Source of the DNA: Aphrophora alni
Taxonomy: Eukaryota; Arthropoda; Insecta; Hemiptera; Aphrophoridae
DNA: 64,000 bases
Reading direction: 5' to 3'
NCBI GenBank assembly: GCA_963513935.1
Contig: OY740773.1
Span: 95,775,291-95,839,290, forward strand
The translations under genes and the position numbers were made by a program. Of the stretch, positions 12,179 to 22,494 are shown piece by piece (position 1 is the stretch's first letter; every line of letters starts with the position of its first letter). The notes under the pieces were generated by a model. The model was not told the origin of the DNA. It searched no databases and was given only the letters and a program-made list of their open reading frames with translations.

Positions 12179-13904
12179 ACCACCTGAATTCTAACCCATA
12201 CAACTTGAAAACAGAAAGTACATAATTGTGTTATTAAAATACAGTAGAAATATACATAGTATCAAAAGGAAGTGAAGCAAAAGAATAAGAAAAGATGTTT
12301 CTACAGGCAAGGAAAGAAAAAGAAGGTGAGAAGGATTTTGGGTATTATTGTTGGAGATATCAATAAACTATACACATCTTTAGCAAGGAATCTGAAGATA
12401 ATAATAAATATATTAAGTAATTCAAAAGGAGGCATAAGTTTATCACCTCAGATAAAAGATACTTAGAACAGTTATAATAATCACAGTTAAATGTCTACAA
12501 AAATATTTGGTAACTATAAATATCAGCAATGTGGTAAGTGGCCAGCATCAGTTGAACATTCATAAAAATGACTATTTTAAATAATACCATCTTGTGTTAA
12601 TTTCATAAACTTTAAACCATAAGGGAAAAAAAAGGAAATATCAGTCAACTAATTTCTAAATCCTAACTAATTTCTTCTAATATTCAGAATATTGTAAAAC
12701 CATCAAGCATCACCCCATACATTCATCCAAAGCCTACATTCACCCATATAGACATAAGTACACCAAATAATTTTGTTATTGTTAAGTTGTTCATTAAAAA
12801 ATTTATTTGAAACAAATAATTATTTTCTTGTAATCCCTTGAACAATTTAGCCATGTAAATAAAAAGAGGCTAGCCGAGGCAATTTGAAAAAAAAAAACTT
12901 TAACTGAATAAAACTAAATGTGTTTATATGAATTAAATCTGTATCGAATTATCTTCTAAAAATATAATTGTGTTAATAAACAACATTTCTGTATATTATC
13001 CATCTCCATCTAACGTTTATTTATACTTATGAGTTTATATTTTGAATTAAATGAATAATAGGTTAGATTATAAATATAGTATAAATACATGTAATTGTTA
13101 TGAACGACAAATTTTAATTTATCAATCGTTCAATGAAATTATATTCTTGCTAATAGAATTTGATGAAACATCAAATGTCCTTTTAACTCTTAGACAAAGT
13201 TGATGTAAAGTTAAATGTTGTTAAAATTTGTTTACCACTAATTGGAAAGGAAGTTAATAAAGTTAAAAAACTTTTTTGAAAAAAAGCTTATCTTTTAAAC
13301 GTTGGAGTACATTATGTTAATTTAAGTCAAAAGAAAAGAATTTTAGGTGTAAACAAATTTTATGTGTGTGTAAAAAGGCACGTTGTGTTATTAAATAGGT
13401 GGATTAAAATATAAATTAACAGATTTTGATATAAATCATTCATCATATATTAAATAATTGATAAAGAATGTAGAGTTATTTTTGTATTATTGTGAAAATT
13501 TAATTTAAAAAAGTTTAAAAAACAAACACAACCAGCAAACTGTGAATTATGAAGTAAATAAATTAATTAAAAGTTGTTTTAAAAAATAACTACCAGACGG
13601 TACATTTTGTGGAAGATGGAAACTAATTAATTTGTTAGCTTAGAGCATTGTATTTGTGGGAAGATGTGCGAGAAAATCAGTGTAACAAGTTATGAAATAG
13701 GGCATTACATAAATTATTATAAAGAAAATACGAACACATTCATATTGTAATGAATATTATTCTTAAACTGAGTAAAATTTACAATTATAATGAGTAATAA
13801 TGAGTCACACTATTGATTATAAAATAGTAAAATATATTATACAAAACAAAAATACATTTAAGAGTCTATTATTTGACGCAAATCAAGTTATAGTTTGATT
13901 GGTG
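12179..13904. other. AT-rich DNA, no gene
   Basis: Nothing is supported here. The 64-codon frame at 12272-12466 is Lys/Arg-rich because of A-runs and has no family features. Confidence 0.6.
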
Positions 13905-13960
13905 TAGCTCGTGTATCACTGAAGAGGACGACCTTGTCGTTGAAACGCGTCTGATACTTA
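13905..13960 (+). ncRNA. Hammerhead-ribozyme-like motif (solitary)
   Basis: The order of elements matches a minimal type I hammerhead. Stem I 5' strand is GTATCA (13913-13918). The core box CTGAAGA is at 13919-13925. Stem II lies in 13926-13941 with ACGAC pairing GTCGT, a 3-nt loop and one extra unpaired G. The core box GAAA is at 13942-13945. A very short stem III, ACGCGT, is at 13945-13950. The expected cleavage-site C is 13951, and stem I 3' strand TGATAC (13952-13957) is exactly complementary to GTATCA. Penelope-like elements and retrozymes are known to carry such short-stem-III hammerheads. No Penelope coding sequence is adjacent, so this could be a solo pseudo-LTR or a retrozyme-like remnant. 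Activity is inferred only from the sequence. Confidence 0.6.
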
Positions 13961-15751
13961 GGCGTGTTTTTTTATGATAATTGTGTTCTGTGTGTTTGTT
14001 ATACTGTACCATTTAAGAGTAGTTTAGAATTTTTTTAAATTTCTTTTAATTTTAACAAATATTAAAAATTAATAATGTATGCAAATTCTATTTTGTTGAA
14101 ATATATTAAAAGAACCTTTTGCACTAGAATTAGTACGAATGTTTCGTTAAATACTGTAATAATTAGAAGTAGGGCAATCCTGTAAATGTGCGATGTCAAC
14201 CGGGCTTGTCAAAATAGTAACAGTTTTAAACATTACCAGTATGTCGCTGTAATTAGTCAGTAAAATATTTGCTACTTGCATGATAAAATTGCAATGTCTT
14301 AAAATAAAATAATGTATTTAGTAAAAATAGTTATTTCCAAGGTTTCCCATTTATATCTCTTAGGAGAGATCAGTTGATACAGAAGAGATCCTTCTTATTA
14401 ATATTATGAATGATGTATATTTATCGATAGTTATAATATAGATAGTCAAATAGAGTCTAAACATGCTTTGCTTCTGCGTGAAGTTATTTATTGATAAATG
14501 GTATTTAATAAATTTGTTTTCTTGTTGTATAAAGGCAAAAGCAATCAGTCTTCATCAACTTATCAAAAAAATATGTAAGAAAAGTACATAAAATAAAGAC
14601 TCCTAGCACTAATATACTCGAGTAGTGTTAGGGTCTGAAGAGAACAAGAATTAGTCAACAGAACTCTGAAATTAAACATTAAAAAGACAAATCTTTTCCG
14701 AGACTAAAAAAGGTGTAGAACCAGCTACGATATAAGTATTGTCAGCCCAGTACACGTTATATGTTACCCCTAAGAGTATTTTATCGTTTAAAGATTAAAA
14801 CCTCTCTGCCATGATCACTTAAAATAGATCACTGAATAGCATTATCTCTTAAAATTATCATCGTGTTTAATTAATTAATATATATTTTTTTAAATTTGTT
14901 TCAATTAAATGTAAGTCATATGATTTCGAATTATGTACAGGGTGTTTACGATGTACAAAAACGTATATATAAAACATATTTGTGATATTTCAAATCTTGT
15001 TTGTTGTTTTTTCTTTATATATGTACTGAGTAAAATGTTGGACCGTTATTTATAAATAAAAATATACTTTTTTTCTGTAAATGTTTCAATATAATTCTAT
15101 TTTAATAAAAAAAAAAATAATAAGCGAAGCTCCCAATTAAAAATATTTTTATATTTTGCATTTTAGGTAATTCATTCTGTATATATTGAAAATCCATATT
15201 TGCTAAATATAAAATGCGGAACTTTATTTTAATTTAATCATCACAGTTTATTGAAAATAAATGTTAAAACTCTATTTCTAGTTAAGAAAGTTTGCGTTAA
15301 CTTTTGTCATTACATGTAAAGTTTCGCACATAGACAAGCATTCCAACTTTCGTTCAGAGACTTTCAGCGAAAGAGCAAAGTAATGACAGCTGCTGTTTCG
15401 AAACTCAGGCCTATATTAGGTTCACTTCTTAAGAAAGTTGACACCTCAAACTGTAATATAGTTCACACAAGTTATTTAATTTATATTAATTTTCAAAGAG
15501 TTTAACTTCATTTACGGAAATGGAATAATTTATTTTGATTCGCATTGTATTTATATCGAATTATTTTTTTAAATATTGTCTACTGCGTTCAGATGGAGAA
15601 CATAATCTGTATGAGAATTCAATGTATGATGTAATATTCAATGTCACTAAATGATGTACACAAATAAAGAACAGATAATTATTTATATTATATTCTTTAT
15701 AATCTTATGTAAAACTATAAAGTTTATTCGCTTTTTACGAATTGCTGATGT
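13961..15751. other. AT-rich DNA, no gene
   Basis: No coding region is supported. The stretch includes family A copy 5 (14575-14770). An ACAGGGTGTTTACG motif near 14936 looks like the end of an insect MITE, but I could not find its partner end. Confidence 0.5.
14575..14770 (-). repeat. Dispersed repeat family A, copy 5
   Basis: On the minus strand this reads AGCTGGTTCTACACC, TTTTTTAGTCTCGG, GTTGACTAATTCTTGTTCTC, CCCTAACACTACTCGAGTAT, TGCTAGGAGTCTTTATTTTA, in the same order as copies 1 and 4. Confidence 0.65.
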
Positions 15752-15817
15752 ATATATATATATATATATTAGTTACCTTTTTTTAATAGTCAGAGCAATT
15801 CTTATTTTGTTGTAGAA

Positions 15818-15863
15818 ACACTACAGCGCTGTTTCGTCGTTCACAGCCGGCTTCGTCAGGTGT
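15818..15863 (-). ncRNA. Hammerhead-like motif in inverted left arm of the Penelope-like element
   Basis: This is the reverse-complement counterpart of the motif at 17618-17663. CTGACGA is at 15853-15859 and GAAA at 15832-15835, both on the minus strand. The stem III palindrome ACAGCGCTGT and the ACAC/GTGT stem I are kept. The stem II region differs slightly from the right copy (GAC instead of TGC next to GAAA). Confidence 0.5.
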
Positions 15864-16380
15864 AGGCTTAACACTTAAATAAAATACATAACGACACTGA
15901 ACACGCACGGTAAACACGAAACGAAAAACAATATAAAATCTATCAGAGGTTAACTCTTCGTTAAATGTACTTACTTACTTTACTTTATTTTAGCCAACGC
16001 CCGTCGGTGGCGGTTGTACCGTACGTTAAATGTCATATGAACTTTATACTGGCGTGGCCGCGGCATAGTTTGTGTATTTCCGAACGGAGACTGAAGTGAA
16101 GGTCGAATAATGTATTCTCAATGTCAGCTGTGTTTGTTTAGATCAGACATTAGGTCGTAGATGGGGTTAGCTGCAAAGTTTAATGTATCATTAAGGAGTG
16201 AGCCGGGGTTTCTCTTCTGGGAAGTGTATATATTATATTCTTCCAATACGTTGAGACGACGGCCTTTCTTCTCGTTGTGGATAATGGTCATATTGGTGCT
16301 GATATCTTTGTATGTGTGGTTTGTGTTGCATTACAGATTCTTAGAAACGATGTAACAGATTATTTAGAAACATTATATAT

Positions 16381-16990
16381 TACCACCGTTACGTAGACGA
16401 TATAATCTGTTTATTCGATGGCACAAGGAGACAAATAGATTTATTTACGAAGTATTTGAACAACTTACACCCCCCTATTAAAGTTCACATCTGAAATGGA
16501 GTCCGATAATAGCATCATCTACCTTGACTTAACAATATCCAGCATGAACAACAGACACACATTCAAAATTTACAGGGAACCATCTCAAACTGACCACACC
16601 ATACACAATAGTTCCAATCATCCCCACTCGCACAAGATAGCCGCATACAACAGTTTCATTTATAGAGCACCTAATGTACCTATGAGCCAAAACGATTTCA
16701 TGAAAGAATTATCAATAATAAAACAAATAGCATATAAGAACGGCTTCGACTCTCAAATGGTAGATAAATTGATATTCAAGCACAAAAATAAAATCAACAA
16801 TCGCAACATCAAATTTTGAAATAGAATTGATGACAACAAAAAAAAAAACTATGTACCTATGGAATTTAACCGCATTCTAAACTGCCCCATCAACAACATA
16901 TTCAGGAAACATGGATTCAATATCGCATACCGCACTTCCAACAACCTGGGCAACTTCCTTAACACCAATTCAAAAATAAAAAAACTTTAA
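16381..16990 (+). pseudogene. Penelope-like reverse transcriptase, C-terminal part
   Basis: The frame from 16381 reads YHRYVDDIICLFDG, which contains the RT catalytic YVDD box (codons 16390-16401). A one-base shift near 16477-16490 moves the reading into the 16496-16819 frame, which continues with IYLDLTISS and FKIYREPSQTDHTIH, typical of the RT thumb and linker in this family. A TGA at 16817-16819 interrupts it. The same frame then continues with FNRILNCP, FRKHGFNIAYRTSNNLG and a Lys-rich end near 16990. The N-terminal fingers and palm are missing because the inverted left arm joins just upstream. The product would have been the RT that primes on DNA nicked by the GIY-YIG domain. As it stands it is not translatable. 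Confidence 0.85.
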
Positions 16991-17000
16991 CAAATATTAC

Positions 17001-17357
17001 AATAGTGGAATCTACAAGCTCGAGTGTAACGACTGTGATAAAGTTTACATAGGCCAGACTGGCAGATCATTTATAGAACGATTTAAAGAACATTTACCTA
17101 CTCACAAGAACCCCCTCTCCAGACATAAATCTAATTATGCCGAGCATTTGATCAACACAAACCACACCTACACAGATATCAGCACCAACATGACCATTAT
17201 CCACAACGAGAAGAAGGGCCGTCGTCTCAACGTATTGGAAGAATATAATATATACACTTCCCAGAAGAGAAACCCCTACTCACTCCTTAATGATACATTA
17301 AACTTTGCAGCTAATACCATCTACGACCTAATGTCTGATCTAAACAAACACAGCTGA
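17001..17357 (+). pseudogene. Penelope-like GIY-YIG endonuclease domain
   Basis: An open frame of about 118 codons starts with SGIYKLECNDCDKVYIGQTG. It has the GIY motif at 17007-17015 and YIG at 17046-17054, with the CxxC pair between them that is typical of Penelope-like endonucleases. GRSFIERFKEH, SNYAEHLINTNHTYTD and LEEYNIYTSQ follow, and the frame ends with TGA at 17355-17357. The domain looks full length and in frame by itself, but it is out of frame with the RT upstream (frame 2 versus frame 0). In this family the domain nicks target DNA for target-primed reverse transcription. No ATG lies at the domain start, so it is the 3' part of a broken longer ORF. Confidence 0.88.
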
Positions 17358-17617
17358 CATTGAGAATACATTATTCGACCTTCACTTCAGTCTCCGTTCG
17401 GAAATACACAAACTATGCCGCGGCCACGCCAGTATAAAGTTCATATGACATTTAACGTACGGTACAACCGCCACCGACGGGCGTTGGCTAAAGTAAAGTA
17501 AAGTAAGTAAGTACATTTAACGAAGAGTTAATCTCCGATAGATTTTATATTGTTTTTCGTTTCGTGTTTATCGTGCGTGTTCAGTGTCGTTATGTATTTT
17601 ATTTAAGTGTTAAGCCT

Positions 17618-17663
17618 ACACCTGACGAAGCCGGCTGTGAACTGCGAAACAGCGCTGTAGTGT
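17618..17663 (+). ncRNA. Hammerhead-like motif in Penelope-like 3' region
   Basis: ACAC (17618-17621) can pair with GTGT (17660-17663) as stem I. CTGACGA is at 17622-17628 and GAAA at 17646-17649. Stem III is the 10-base palindrome ACAGCGCTGT (17649-17658) and the expected cleavage-site base is A17659. The stem II region (17629-17645) contains GCC...TGC and pairs poorly, so it may be decayed. The motif begins about 260 bp after the endonuclease stop, the expected pseudo-LTR position. Confidence 0.5.
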
Positions 17664-17712
17664 TTCTACAACAAAATAAAAATTGCTCTGACTATTAAAA
17701 AAGGTAACTAAT

Positions 17713-17733
17713 ATATAGATAGATAGATAGATA
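17713..17733. repeat. Short (GATA)n microsatellite
   Basis: Four to five AGAT units directly abut the 3' end of the Penelope-like element. Short simple repeats at the 3' junction may derive from the target site or from insertion. Confidence 0.8.
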
Positions 17734-19660
17734 ATTATTTACTAAATGGTCTAAGACTTAAGGATATGGTACCCCACCCTCGTAAACCGGCATTTAAACT
17801 ATTTCATCTGTATTACGCTCCAAGGATCTAATTCCTGATGCCATTAAAAGTAGAAGCAATTAAAGAAGTTTTTGAACATTGTTAAAAAAGTTTCTTTTTG
17901 GGAAAACCTTGAATATGTTTCATAAATATTTGTTAGTGTTAGTATGTGTAAATAATAAAAAAATTACAGTATGTGAGGTCAATATTTATGATGCATATAT
18001 AAAGGAATGTAAGTATTATTATGTGTAGGTATGCTGGCTAGAACGATTAAATGCTGAGTGTATGTGTATAAGGGTATATGTTTTTTTTCTTTGAGCTATG
18101 AATTAATAGGCTATTTATTAAGATTTTTCTTTTTTCTGATTTTTTTCTCTAATTAAATATAGATTTTTAAATAAATAATATAGTTTCACTTTATGCTCTT
18201 TAATTTTTTCAAATGAAGTTGTACCTCTGGAGCTCCTATATTTCTAAAATTATATTTTTTTAGCTCTGAGAATGGATTTAAAATTTTGATTTTATTGATT
18301 TCATTGATTTCATTATGTTTAAAAAATTTCTTTTTTCTTTCTCTTTCTTAGTAAAAGTTGTGTTTTTTATATGTTGCATGTAATATGTATTTTTATGTGA
18401 GAAATAAACATTACTATATAGTGCAGAACATAATTAGCCACTCTTAGCATCTACTGGAGATTTTAAGTGTCTATAGAAGATATAATTCCTAGTTTACATA
18501 CTAGTTTGTGTAATAGTTCTCCTCTCGAAATTACATCACATTTTTCATATTTGAGACTATGTATAATTTCATATCTATGACCTATTATAATTATTCCCTT
18601 CGGCAAACGCAAATCTATCGTAGACATCGCACAGGGGATTTACGTGTTTAGATAAAGATTTAATGTTGATGATTTATTACGAAAATTTCTACTTGTAATA
18701 TTTTAACGCAAACGCATTACTTTGTGGAAAGTGTAGAATTTGATATAAACAATAAACATCCCTCAGGGATTCATTATATTATTTAAGGTAATGGCAATCC
18801 CTCGGGAACCTAGCTGGATCTACACTGTTTTCCATGTGGTCTCGTGTTAGATCCCACTCAAGTATCTTTTGACCAACTCTTGTTGTTTTCAAGCGATATT
18901 GGTCTCTATTTAATGTTATTTTATTTATAAGACGCTGATGATCGACAGGTCTTTAAAAACTCACAGTACCTATATCTTCAATCAAGTAATGTTCTTCTCT
19001 AATGTTTTGAAATATTATTCTGGTTTGGTAAAGGTAATTGGAATATTGGTTTACATCTTCTGTTACTATTAAACTTTCTTTTAATTTGAAACATTATACA
19101 TTATGTATAAAGCAGTATGTGTGAGTTTGTGTATGTGTACACCTACACTCCAGTACGAGTAGATTGGTTTTTATGAAACATTTTGCAATAAAACTATTGG
19201 ATTACAATGCATTTAAATTTGTTAGTTTCACTTTACGTCATATCAATGTACTTTACTCATTTCGATGTATTTGTGTTATATTGTCATATGTAACTAGATA
19301 TAGTAATAAATATTAAATGTCACAGGTAACTTTGATTACATAACGCACTAGGCTACGGTATAATCTAAGTAGGCACGACCTCGGTAACCAATAGATAAAT
19401 TATATTTTATTTATTTATTTCAAATATTGTTTTATTACACTTATATAAACAAATAATTCGTCTCCTATTAAGTTCGAATTGGTTTTATATTCCTCACTTT
19501 AACATATACAGAGATCCAACCTTTTTATCTGACAGAGTAGAAGAGATGTGATTTGAGAAGGGGTTGAAAGCATTACATTTTATTACACAAATAGTGGTTT
19601 AGTATTAATATAAAAGAGTGCATTTTATCAATTAAACAACATTAGTTCACATTTTAATTA
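17734..19660. other. AT-rich DNA, no gene
   Basis: No coding region is supported. It contains family A copy 6 (18755-18990). The remaining sequence is unique AT-rich DNA. Confidence 0.55.
18755..18990 (+). repeat. Dispersed repeat family A, copy 6
   Basis: This copy has the 5' CCCTCAGGGATTC block, GGCAATCCCTCGGGAACC, AGCTGGATCTACACTG, TTGACCAACTCTTGTTGTT, and TTATTTATAAGACGCTGATG at its end. Together with copy 4 it defines the 5' part of the consensus. The centre holds an extra TCTCGTGTTAGATCCCAC stretch. Confidence 0.65.
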
Positions 19661-19662
19661 CA

Positions 19663-20110
19663 AGGTGTTTCTGTAATGCGTACAGATGCGTAACCACTAG
19701 GAGTGGTTATAGGGGTCAAATAAAGAAAACATTATATATAAACATATGTCCGGAAACGGTTCTTATACCAACTATCCGCATTTTTATTTTAATCAAAAAT
19801 TTATATCTCTAGAACGGCTCAACTGATTGAGTAGAAATTTTGCACAGTACTCATCAATGTAAGGCCCTAGTGTGAAATAAATAATCATATTTTTTTCAAT
19901 AATCCGTTTAAAAATGGCGGCCATTAAAAAAGTTCAAATGTAAATAACTCATTTTAAGTTTTATATCGTCTGGGTCGTTGGTAAGAGAAATGTGAAAGGT
20001 GATATCACATATAGAGATCCGACCTATAGATTACTAAGATTACATGGAAAAAAATAGCCCTTGAGATTGCCAACCCGGTACTCACTAAGGGTCAAATAGT
20101 TGTGGTTGAC
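19663..20110. mobile_element. Possible non-autonomous TE remnant
   Basis: The stretch opens with AAGGTGTTTCTGTAATGCG. It holds CTCAACTGATTGAGTAGAAA, TTTTGCACAG and AAAATGGCGGCCATTAAAAA, phrases of a kind I associate with multicopy insect repeats, and it may end near a CCGGTACTCACTAAGGGTC block. I found no second copy in the window and no clear inverted ends, so the boundaries are guesses. Confidence 0.3.
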
Positions 20111-20217
20111 AGCACTAAAATCGAAGGTATACATTTCTTACCATGGTTAATTAAATTTAAATATAACAAATAATTTATTCTACTACTGAGCTAACAACAA
20201 TAGTTTATAACTACATT

Positions 20218-20677
20218 TTAAATTTTTCGAACTAAAGTCCAAAAAAGTAAATACAAAGTTATTGTTAAGCAATTTGTACTGAATACTATTGGAACAAACT
20301 GTAAACCAAACTGTCTTATAGTACAGATAAAAATTAATGTAACCGAGTCTAAAATCATTGGTCTTACAACGAACAAAGCGAGCTGACCCACTTTCATCCG
20401 CCTATTACTTTCCATAATTTACTATTCTGCTTTTGTTGTTAAACGACTGTACCATAAAGGCAGTTTGAGCCAAAACAAAAGAGCCTGGAAGAGAAGAATC
20501 TAGACGTTTCAGGGGATGCGAAGCGTGTTCAATATCCAGGAACAATAATTGTGATAGTTTGGTGTATGAAATAAAACGTCTTAGAATAATAATAATAAAA
20601 TACTGATCGATATCAGTAAATTCTTGATGAAAAAACACAGATGATACGATAAATCTTATATATTTAAAATTTTGCAT
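20218..20677 (-). other. Two overlapping minus-strand open frames of unknown nature
   Basis: A 90-codon frame (20405-20677) and a 65-codon frame (20218-20415) overlap by a few bases on the minus strand. The first has a moderately balanced segment (LDIEHASHPLKRLDSSLPGS); the second is hydrophobic. Base composition at 20340-20540 is less AT-rich than the neighbours. I recognise no family, splice signals or start context. It could be a decayed TE gene, an exon fragment, or chance. Confidence 0.2.
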
Positions 20678-20679
20678 TT

Positions 20680-22494
20680 ATATTCTTTGTATTGTATCTT
20701 ATATAGGAAAAATATATCTGTAGAAAAGACCTTGGGTAGTTAAGGAGCAATAACTAATGAGTTGAAAATTTTATTTTTTGAAAGTAATATGTTTACAGTA
20801 TCAAATCAAGTTTGAAGTTCGATTTACTGTTATTTAAATCAAAGTCACAGTGATGTTATAATTATTGTAATGATATTGTATATAAAAGTATTTATATTGA
20901 TTGTGGAAACTGAGGATTAAAAGTTTCAATCTGGAAACAGGAATTTAAATTGTATTGAAATAAAATAAATACATTTTACCAAATGACATGTTTCAACAAT
21001 ATATTAACCTGACTATACAAAGTTGTGGAATAGCAGACTGGACCAGTATGACTTTAAATACGTGTTAGTGTTTTATTAGTATTAGAAAAACATTCAACTT
21101 ATGAAGCACAAAAGTCTTACACATTTGATTAATGGGTGTAATGGTACCTACTTCAAGAACAACCTAACAAAAATCTAAAATAACTTCCGGTTTTGTATAA
21201 ATAATAATTAAATCCTAAAGCTACAAAACCCCAAAATCATTTATATGTTAATAAATTGTAAAATATGGTGCAAATTTATTGCATCATTTTAACAAGTGAT
21301 ACATTTTTAGTTCTGGTTGTCCGACCAACGACAATACATCATACTTCTTAGTAAGATTCATTAATAGATACAACTTATGCTAAAAAAATATCCGTTACTC
21401 CAAGTCAAACTTAATATTTGAATATTTTAAATTGCAAGTAATAGCTTGGCATTTAGGTAAAATAAGGGAAAACAGGGTGAATCGATAATGCAAGCTAAAC
21501 TTTGACATACGACATTTAGTGTTTAAACCTTAGGCTGTGAATTGGTGTAACCAAGAGACTTAGGAAGATTAACCAAATTGTTAGAGATTGATGTGGAAGA
21601 CCGCCAAACATGCAAATTTGGGCACTAAGCCATCTTAAAATGAGATATGTCCTACTTAAACTATTCAAATGCAGAAACAGATCAAACCACTACAACTAAT
21701 TTTACACAATCAGGTTGTAGATCTGAATACAACTTATCCAGGCAAACGAAAATCGACGGCACGCCAATTTTTGAGATTGTGGCGATGCACTTTGTATAAC
21801 TACACATAGTTCAAATAACTATTATGGAAACAAAAATTAATACATTTGTGAACATATCTCTGAATTCTGAAGCTACGTGGATGTCGTCTTACTGTAACCT
21901 CAAAATGTATACGTCACTCAATTACTGTTTATGTACTGTAATTGAAGTGTCAAAAGTGATTATTTAAATTTCATCAAGCACGAGTGGAAACACGTTTGTT
22001 ATCCAAGGTAAAAGTATTTCCTAAGTTTTCCAACTTTTGTCCTTAGACAAGAATTCAGTGGTTTACCAACGAAAAATAAAACTATAGACAACTATACCGC
22101 CGAAACTTCGACGTATATTAAATTCGCTTGTCATGAAAGTAACACTTTTAAACTGTAACTTTTTTCTTACACATTACATTTGATAAGACGTAAGTTAATT
22201 ATTTTTATTTGACTTCAACAGAATTGAAATAAAAATTTAGATAAAGCAATTTTTACTAATTTTTGCTAAGTAAAGTATACCTTTAAAATAGATATTGGTA
22301 AAAACCAACAATCGGCCGATGCACCATTTTGCCATGGGTAAATCTTTGGACGCTGGGTTCTAACTTATGGGAAATTCTATATTAAGTGCTATATAGCGTG
22401 CTCCTACAAAACCGTCTTAGATCCAACAGTATTAGTGGTCACAGGTTTCCCCCCAATTATTCTGATGATGATTATAATAATAACATGCAATATA
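20680..22494. other. AT-rich DNA, no gene
   Basis: I see no coding region and no repeat that I could match elsewhere in the window. The patch 22310-22460 is slightly less AT-rich but has no recognisable feature. Confidence 0.55.

Larger units (their letters stand above)
15752..17716 (+). mobile_element. Penelope-like retroelement, decayed, with inverted 5' copy of its own 3' end
   Basis: The plus-strand part runs from a partial RT (16381 onward) through a GIY-YIG endonuclease (17007-17357) and a roughly 360-bp 3' region to 17716. The 3' 565 bp (17150-17716) is repeated as reverse complement at 15752-16337, with only scattered mismatches. The element is therefore bounded by long inverted pseudo-LTR-like arms. 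Penelope-like elements are known for such tandem or inverted, 5'-truncated arrangements. The arms include the last ~65 endonuclease codons, so the left arm also carries an antisense endonuclease fragment. Frameshifts and stops show the element is dead. Confidence 0.85.

Noticed and set aside
16161..16355. 64-codon plus-strand open frame
   Set aside because: It is antisense to the inverted endonuclease fragment in the left arm of the Penelope-like element.
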